10,935 bases of DNA from the NCBI GenBank assembly GCA_034433995.1, contig DAOTZU010000148.1, positions 1 through 10,935 of the forward strand. Direction: 5' to 3'. The notes under the pieces are model-generated. The model did no database searches. It saw only the letters and a program-made list of their open reading frames with translations, and was not told the DNA's origin. Of the stretch, positions 6,761 to 10,935 are shown piece by piece. The position numbers and the translations under genes are program-made. The stretch is from DAOTZU01 sp034433995. Lineage in GTDB: Bacteria; Chloroflexota; Anaerolineae; UBA1429. Numbering within the stretch: the first letter of the stretch is position 1; every line of letters begins with the position of its first letter.

Positions 6761-7738
6761 TCAGTAGAGATGGCAAGCTGCCCAATGGCCCTGTTCCAGC
6801 TCCCTCAATGCCGGCTCCACTTCACGACAGATGGCCATCACCTGGGGACAGCGGGTGTTGAAGCGACATCCCTTGGGAGGGTTGACCGGGCTGGGCACGT
6901 CACCCTCCAAGATGATGCGCCGGCGTCCCTCTTCAATCACCGGATCGGGAATCGGTACCGCAGACCAGAGCGCTTGGGTGTAGGGGTGCAAAGGATGGTT
7001 ACAGACCATGTTGCTGATCCCCAATTCGACGATTTTGCCCAAATACATCACCGCCATGCGGTTGCTGATATAACGCACCATGCGCAGATCGTGGGAGATG
7101 AACAGGTAGGTCAGTTTGAGCTCGCGCTGCAACCGTTTGAGCAGATTGACGATCTGCGATTGGATGGAGACATCCAACGAAGAGATCGGCTCATCACAGA
7201 TGACAAAAGAAGGGTTGACGCTCAAGGCCCGGGCGATGCCGATGCGTTGGCGCTGTCCGCCGGAGAACTCGCTGGGGAAGCGGTTGACAAAGTAGGGGTT
7301 GAGCCCCACCATCTGCAGCAGATGGGCAGCGCGCTCCTCGGCCTCTTTGCCCTTGGCGATGCCGTGGACGATCATGGGCTCCATGAGCATGCGGCCCACT
7401 GTCATCCGCGGATTAAGGGAAGAATAGGGATTTTGAAAGATGATCTGCATTTGAGTGCGCATGCGGCGCAGCTCTTCACCTTTGAGGGCCACCAAATTGC
7501 GCCCCTGAAAGTACACCGCTCCTGCCGTCGGACGCTGCAATTGCAAGATCACCCGGGCTGTGGTCGTCTTGCCACAACCGCTCTCTCCCACCAAGCCCAG
7601 CGTCTCGCCGCGATAGATTTCAAAAGAGATATCATCTACCGCCTTGACATAGCCCACAACATGCTGGATCAACCCTCTTTTAACGGGAAAATACTTTTGC
7701 AGATGTTCCACGCGGACCAGGGTTTCCTGTTCGGGCAT
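6761..7738 (-). CDS. ABC transporter ATP-binding protein, OppF/DppF type
   Basis: This 325-residue ATPase powers import by the neighbouring permeases at the inner face of the membrane. Visible motifs are Walker A GESGCGKT (51-58), Q-loop Q102, signature SGGQRQ (159-164), Walker B FVICDEP (178-184) and H-loop H216. The C-terminal oligopeptide-transporter domain contains NHPLHPYTQAL and four cysteines, C291, C297, C304 and C322. The ATG at 7738 is preceded by GAGAGGG (7746-7752) at 7 nt and lies 2 nt after the OppD-type stop. A longer in-frame reading into the upstream gene lacks family similarity and is rejected. Family membership names the transporter class, not its cargo; the adjacent GH106 gene suggests an oligosaccharide. 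Confidence 0.93.
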   Translation of the reverse strand: MPEQETLVRVEHLQKYFPVKRGLIQHVVGYVKAVDDISFEIYRGETLGLVGESGCGKTTTARVILQLQRPTAGAVYFQGRNLVALKGEELRRMRTQMQIIFQNPYSSLNPRMTVGRMLMEPMIVHGIAKGKEAEERAAHLLQMVGLNPYFVNRFPSEFSGGQRQRIGIARALSVNPSFVICDEPISSLDVSIQSQIVNLLKRLQRELKLTYLFISHDLRMVRYISNRMAVMYLGKIVELGISNMVCNHPLHPYTQALWSAVPIPDPVIEEGRRRIILEGDVPSPVNPPKGCRFNTRCPQVMAICREVEPALRELEQGHWAACHLY

Positions 7739-7740
7739 GG

Positions 7741-8754
7741 CTAAACCCTCTCTTCTTGTGGCGCGGCAACCTTGCGCAAGCGCACCTCTTCCACATGCCA
7801 ACACGCCACCTGATGATCCGGGAAAACCTCCCGCAGCTCTGGCCTCGCGGCCAGGCATTGCTCCGTCCGGTACAAGCACCGGAGCGCGAAAGGACAGCCC
7901 GGCGGCAACCTGATCATATCGGGAGGGAATCCATCAATATATTGCAGTTCCTGATCTTCGCACGTGTCCATCCGAGGCACAGAACCGAGCAGACCGATGG
8001 TGTACGGGTGTTGAGGATTGGCAAAGAGCAGCTTGATGGGCGCCGTTTCGATGATATAGCCCGCGTACATCACATTGATTCGCTTGGCCAACCTCGCCAC
8101 CACGCCCAAATCATGGGTGATCCAAATCACCGCCATGTTGAGCTCCGCTTGCAAGCGTTTCACCAGGTCCACAATCTGCGCCTGGACGGTCACATCCAGG
8201 GCGGTGGTTGGCTCATCGGCGATCAACAGCTTGGGACGGCAAGAGATGGCCATGGCGATCATGACCCGTTGGCGCATCCCTCCCGAGAATTGGTGGGGAT
8301 AATCGCCCAAGCGCTCCGAAGCGTTGGGAATGCCCACAGCAGTGAGCACCTCGACGGCGCGCTCACGGGCCTCTCGTGGCCCCGCGCCCAGGTTCACCCG
8401 CACAGCCTCGGCGATCTGATCGCCGATGGTCATCACCGGGTTCAGAGAGGTCATGGGGTCCTGAAAGATCATGGCCACCTTGCTGCCCCGCACCTCATGC
8501 ATGCGCGATACGGGCAAGCGGAGGATATCCTGTCCTTCCAACAGGACCTGGCCGCCCATGATCTTGGCTGGCGGCTCGGGCAGCAAGCGCAACATGGCCA
8601 GCACGCTCACGCTTTTGCCACAGCCGCTCTCGCCCACAATGCCGAGGGTATCCCCTTGATCCAAAGTATAGGAGATGCCATTCACCGCCCTCACCACGCC
8701 GTCTTTGGTGAAAAAGGCAACCTGCAAATCTCGCACTTCCAGCAGTGGAGCCAT
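7741..8754 (-). CDS. ABC transporter ATP-binding protein, OppD/DppD type
   Basis: This 337-residue ATPase is the partner of the OppF-type subunit; the two form a heterodimer under the permeases. Motifs seen are Walker A GESGCGKS (41-48), Q-loop Q98, signature SGGMRQ (157-162), Walker B LLIADEP (176-182) and H-loop H214. The C-terminal domain has NPQHPYTIGLL and the cysteines C287, C293, C300 and C318, with spacing identical to that in the OppF-type protein. The ATG at 8754 is preceded by AAGGGGG at 4 nt, in a 12-bp gap after the OppC-type stop. Length is normal for the family and all ATPase residues are present. Confidence 0.94.
   Translation of the reverse strand: MAPLLEVRDLQVAFFTKDGVVRAVNGISYTLDQGDTLGIVGESGCGKSVSVLAMLRLLPEPPAKIMGGQVLLEGQDILRLPVSRMHEVRGSKVAMIFQDPMTSLNPVMTIGDQIAEAVRVNLGAGPREARERAVEVLTAVGIPNASERLGDYPHQFSGGMRQRVMIAMAISCRPKLLIADEPTTALDVTVQAQIVDLVKRLQAELNMAVIWITHDLGVVARLAKRINVMYAGYIIETAPIKLLFANPQHPYTIGLLGSVPRMDTCEDQELQYIDGFPPDMIRLPPGCPFALRCLYRTEQCLAARPELREVFPDHQVACWHVEEVRLRKVAAPQEERV
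7746..7752 (-). promoter_or_regulatory. Ribosome binding site that fixes the OppF-type start
   Basis: GAGAGGG lies inside the last codons of the OppD-type gene, 7 nt before the ATG at 7738. It supports this start over upstream in-frame ATGs that lie deep within the preceding gene. Confidence 0.6.
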
Positions 8755-8766
8755 CTTGCCCCCTTG

Positions 8767-9663
8767 CTAAATGTTGACGTTGACGTTCGTCGCTTCCCGC
8801 AAACCGTCGGCCAAGCCTTGGAAAGCCAGGACCGAGAGAGTGATCATCAGCGAGGGAAAGACGAACAAGTGGGGTTTGTACATCCACCACATGCCTGCTT
8901 CGCCCAGCATTTGGCCCCAGCTAGGTTGCGGCGGGCGCACACCCATGCCCAAGAAGCTCAGCCCTGCCTCTGCAAAGACGGCCACGGGGATCCCCGCAGC
9001 GAACCCCCAGAGCAGCAACGGCGCCGCTTGGGGAAAGATATGGCGGGTGAGGAGCTGCCACGTGGGGATGCCCAGGGCGCGCGCTGCCTCGATATAATCC
9101 TGCTCGCGCACCGAGAAGGTTAATCCACGCACCAGGCGACACGAGCCTAACCAACTGGTGATGGTCATGGCCAGAATGAGATTCTGCAAACTGGGCTTTA
9201 ACACCATGACCAGGTAGAGGACCAAGAGATACCAAGGCAAGGCAGAAAAGAGATCGATCAGCCGGGTCACGAACCAATCCAAGATGCCGCCGGCGTATCC
9301 CGCAATGATCCCCAGGGGCACTCCGATCAAGAGGCCGGCCAGCTGGGTCAGAATCCCCACCAGCAGCATCGGCCGAGAGGCGTAGATGATCCGCGAGAGC
9401 ACATCGCGGCCGAGCTGGTCCGTCCCCATGAGGTGTTCCCGCGAAGGCCCCTCCAACCCGCGCACGGGATTGATCTTGTCGTAAGGATAAGGGGCCAGGA
9501 CGGGGGCCAAGATGGCCACAAAAAGAACCAGGATGACAAAGACAAGGCCGAACATGGCCAGCTTGTTCCGCCGAAAACGCCGCCAGGCGCCTGCCCAAAA
9601 GCCGGCGTAACGGATCTGTTCCGACATACCGGTCGCCGCTGCAGCCACAGTTGTTGAGGTCAT
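8767..9663 (-). CDS. ABC transporter permease, OppC/DppC type
   Basis: This 298-residue inner-membrane protein is one half of the transport channel. A cytoplasmic N-terminus (FRRNKLAMFGL) leads into the first membrane segment at about residues 36-57, followed by the family hallmark REHLMGTDQLGRDVLSR (75-91). The EAA coupling loop that docks on the ATPase is at 192-211 (EAARALGIPTWQLLTRHIFP), and GLSFLGMGVRPPQPSWGQML (234-253) is the typical late motif. The ATG at 9663 overlaps the OppB-type stop as ATGA, with GGAG 8 nt before it. A second ATG 12 codons later lacks a ribosome binding site and is less likely. The gene is complete. Confidence 0.94.
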   Translation of the reverse strand: MTSTTVAAAATGMSEQIRYAGFWAGAWRRFRRNKLAMFGLVFVILVLFVAILAPVLAPYPYDKINPVRGLEGPSREHLMGTDQLGRDVLSRIIYASRPMLLVGILTQLAGLLIGVPLGIIAGYAGGILDWFVTRLIDLFSALPWYLLVLYLVMVLKPSLQNLILAMTITSWLGSCRLVRGLTFSVREQDYIEAARALGIPTWQLLTRHIFPQAAPLLLWGFAAGIPVAVFAEAGLSFLGMGVRPPQPSWGQMLGEAGMWWMYKPHLFVFPSLMITLSVLAFQGLADGLREATNVNVNI

Positions 9664-10601
9664 GAGGACTTCTCCAACAAACGCACCCGAGGGTCAATGA
9701 TCCCGTACAGGATATCGGTGAGGAAATAGGTGAGACTGATGAGAATGGCCCAGAACATGGTGATGCCCAAGACCAAAGGATAGTCGCGGTTGGTGCTGGA
9801 CATCACAAAATACTGTCCCAAGCCGGGGATTCCGAAGGTTCTTTCGATAAAAATGGAGCCGGTCATCATCCCCGGAAACATGGGGAGGAAGCTGGTGATC
9901 ATGGGGATCAGGGCGTTGCGCAACACATGGCGGCTCATCACGCCCGCCTGGCGCAGGCCCTTGGCATAGGCCGTCCGCACATAATCGGCCGACATGGCCT
10001 CCACCACGCACTGGCGGGTCCACCGGGCAACTCCGCCCGTGCTGGGCAAAGCGTAGGCCACCACCGGCAAGGTCAAGGTTTTGAAATTCGCCCCGCCCCA
10101 GCCACCGGCCGGAAACCAGCGCAATTTGGCCGCAAAAAAGTACACCAGAACAAAACCCATCACAAAACTTGGAATGGTACTGATACCTACGGCATAGACG
10201 GTGACAAGATTATCGATCCAGGAGTTCTGTTTCGCTGCCGCGATCATCCCCAGAATGATACCCAGGCCCACGGCCAGCGTGGCCGCCAGACCGCCCACCA
10301 AGGCGCTGTAGGGCAACTGTTTAAAGATCAGTTGCGTCACCGTCAACTCGGGAGCAGTGAAGGGGATGCCAAAATCCAAAGTTAACGCATTGCGCAGCCA
10401 TACCAGGTATTGCTGCCAAAGGGGCTTATCCAAACCGTATTTCGCCTTGAACGCCGCAATCTGTTCCGGCGATTGAGGGATCTCCACCCCTTGCATCCAG
10501 GGTCCGCCCGGGACTGTGCGTGAGAGGACGAAGGTGAAAAAAGACAAAAGAAGCAGCACGAGCAAGATCCCGCTCAAGCGCCGAAGGGTATAGCTGATCA
10601 T
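9660..10601 (-). CDS. ABC transporter permease, OppB/DppB type
   Basis: This 313-residue inner-membrane protein forms the channel with the OppC-type subunit. It begins MISYTLRRLSGILLVLLLLS, a typical OppB start with the first membrane segment at about 9-29. KYGLDKPLWQQYLVWL (54-69) is the family periplasmic block, the EAA loop is DYVRTAYAKGLRQAGVMSRH (206-225), and IFIERTFGIPGLGQY (250-264) precedes the last segments. The ATG at 10601 has GGAAAGGG 8 nt upstream. The frame stays open for 69 more codons upstream, but that part is low-complexity and covers the hairpins of the intergenic gap, so the longer start is rejected. The stop overlaps the OppC-type ATG. Confidence 0.94.
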   Translation of the reverse strand: MISYTLRRLSGILLVLLLLSFFTFVLSRTVPGGPWMQGVEIPQSPEQIAAFKAKYGLDKPLWQQYLVWLRNALTLDFGIPFTAPELTVTQLIFKQLPYSALVGGLAATLAVGLGIILGMIAAAKQNSWIDNLVTVYAVGISTIPSFVMGFVLVYFFAAKLRWFPAGGWGGANFKTLTLPVVAYALPSTGGVARWTRQCVVEAMSADYVRTAYAKGLRQAGVMSRHVLRNALIPMITSFLPMFPGMMTGSIFIERTFGIPGLGQYFVMSSTNRDYPLVLGITMFWAILISLTYFLTDILYGIIDPRVRLLEKSS

Positions 10602-10653
10602 TCCGCTTGCCCTTTCCTTTGCCCAACGCGCATTAATATGCCACCGACAAACG

Positions 10654-10694
10654 CAAGGGGCAAGCCGCAGGAGAGCCTTGCTTCTTGCCCCTTG
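10654..10694 (-). terminator. 11-bp inverted repeat before the OppB-type gene, possible partial terminator
   Basis: CAAGGGGCAAG (10654-10664) and CTTGCCCCTTG (10684-10694) are perfect complements with a 19-nt loop. In the direction of transcription the stem is followed by CGTTTGT, a weak T-rich stretch. It could end a share of transcripts after the binding-protein gene or protect a processed 3' end. Function is inferred. Confidence 0.45.
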
Positions 10695-10702
10695 GATCCT
10701 GA

Positions 10703-10740
10703 CCCTGCGAGCTCGGCCGAGGGGCGGCGAGCTCGCAGGG
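10703..10740 (-). repeat. 13-bp inverted repeat, hairpin A, in the gap before the OppB-type gene
   Basis: CCCTGCGAGCTCG (10703-10715) and CGAGCTCGCAGGG (10728-10740) are perfect complements with a 12-nt loop. Its right arm shares bases 10735-10740 with the neighbouring hairpin, so the two cannot form fully at the same time. Confidence 0.6.
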
Positions 10741-10761
10741 CGCGGATACCCCGCGCCCTGC
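10735..10761 (-). repeat. 11-bp inverted repeat, hairpin B, overlapping hairpin A
   Basis: GCAGGGCGCGG (10735-10745) and CCGCGCCCTGC (10751-10761) pair perfectly around a 5-nt loop. It begins 25 nt after the binding-protein stop codon and would form first during transcription. Such GC-rich stems behind binding-protein genes often stabilise the upstream message. Confidence 0.6.
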
Positions 10762-10786
10762 CTCCAGAGAGCGCCGCGCGCAAAAC

Positions 10787-10935
10787 CTACTTCAGGCCCT
10801 CGCGACACTTGGAATTGGACCAGTACATCATCTCATACCAATGCGGGCAGCCCACGCCACCACCGATGTTGAACTGGTAGCCATACTTGTTGGGCTTCAT
10901 CCCCTCGCCGGCCAGGTTGCAAGGCCACAGGTTGA
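10787..10935 (-). CDS. C-terminal end of a solute-binding protein of the ABC transporter (probable family 5), cut by window edge
   Basis: Only the last 48 codons are present, ending EGLK before a TAG stop at 10787-10789. The tail reads as a folded aromatic-rich end (KYGYQFNIGGG, HWYEMMYWSN) and contains three cysteines. Identification rests mainly on context: it lies directly upstream of four OppBCDF-type genes on the same strand, where the family 5 extracellular binding protein is normally encoded. Such a protein would be exported and lipid-anchored or periplasmic, and would set the substrate range of the importer. The 48 residues alone do not prove the family. Confidence 0.6.
   Translation of the reverse strand, partial: NLWPCNLAGEGMKPNKYGYQFNIGGGVGCPHWYEMMYWSNSKCREGLK

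Noticed and set aside
5758..9123. Long plus-strand open frames at 5758-6630, 6749-7744 and 7756-9123
   Set aside because: They are antisense to the GH106, OppF-, OppD- and OppC-type genes, whose motifs are complete. The His-, Gln- and Arg-rich translations look like shadow frames.
10634..10667. A weak internal promoter before the OppB-type gene (TTGCCC, 17 bp, CATATT on the minus strand)
   Set aside because: Both hexamers match the consensus poorly and the -35 falls inside the inverted repeat, so a chance match is as likely.
10602..10808. A 69-codon N-terminal extension of the OppB-type protein
   Set aside because: The extension covers the intergenic hairpins, overlaps the end of the binding-protein gene, lacks membrane or family features, and the inner ATG at 10601 has a ribosome binding site and a typical OppB start.

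Overview
The window looks like chromosomal DNA of a GC-rich anaerobic or facultatively anaerobic bacterium. It carries an oxygen-sensitive class III ribonucleotide reductase, near-consensus sigma-70 promoters and AGGAGG-type ribosome binding sites, and a plant- or algal-polysaccharide style sugar locus. A member of the Chloroflexota (Anaerolineae-like) would fit, but that is an impression from gene content and protein style, not a demonstrated assignment. I see no tRNA, rRNA, insertion sequence, phage gene or CRISPR array.

Layout from left to right: (1) 1-677, minus strand, the N-terminal part of a D-mannonate dehydratase-like protein (UxuA family) that runs off the left edge. (2) 678-1136, a long divergent regulatory region. 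It holds a promoter for each flanking gene, a 16-bp perfect palindrome against the uxuA promoter, two near-identical LacI-type operators 91 bp apart, a cluster of TAGTGG inverted repeats, and a GC-rich untranslated leader in front of nrdD. (3) 1137-3982, plus strand, nrdD-nrdG with ATGA overlap: the anaerobic ribonucleoside-triphosphate reductase and its radical-SAM activase. (4) 4024-4050, a 12-bp perfect hairpin between convergent genes, probably a terminator. (5) 10935-4066, minus strand, one apparent operon: C-terminus of a solute-binding protein, two OppB/OppC-type permeases, two OppD/OppF-type ATPases, then a GH106-family (alpha-L-rhamnosidase-like) glycoside hydrolase without a signal peptide.

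How it fits together: the peptide/oligosaccharide-type ABC transporter probably imports a rhamnose-containing oligosaccharide, which the cytoplasmic GH106 enzyme then trims. The mannonate dehydratase belongs to the hexuronate branch (glucuronate to KDG), so a rhamnose- and uronate-containing glycan is a reasonable hypothesis, although nrdDG lies between the two blocks and no link is proven. nrdDG is a housekeeping module for anaerobic DNA synthesis that happens to share a regulatory region with uxuA. The gap between the binding-protein gene and the first permease gene holds three perfect inverted repeats, two of which cannot form at once; they may set the ratio of binding protein to permease.

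The most distinctive signals are the operator architecture at 771-895 and the overlapping hairpins at 10654-10761. No clearly unprecedented system is visible.
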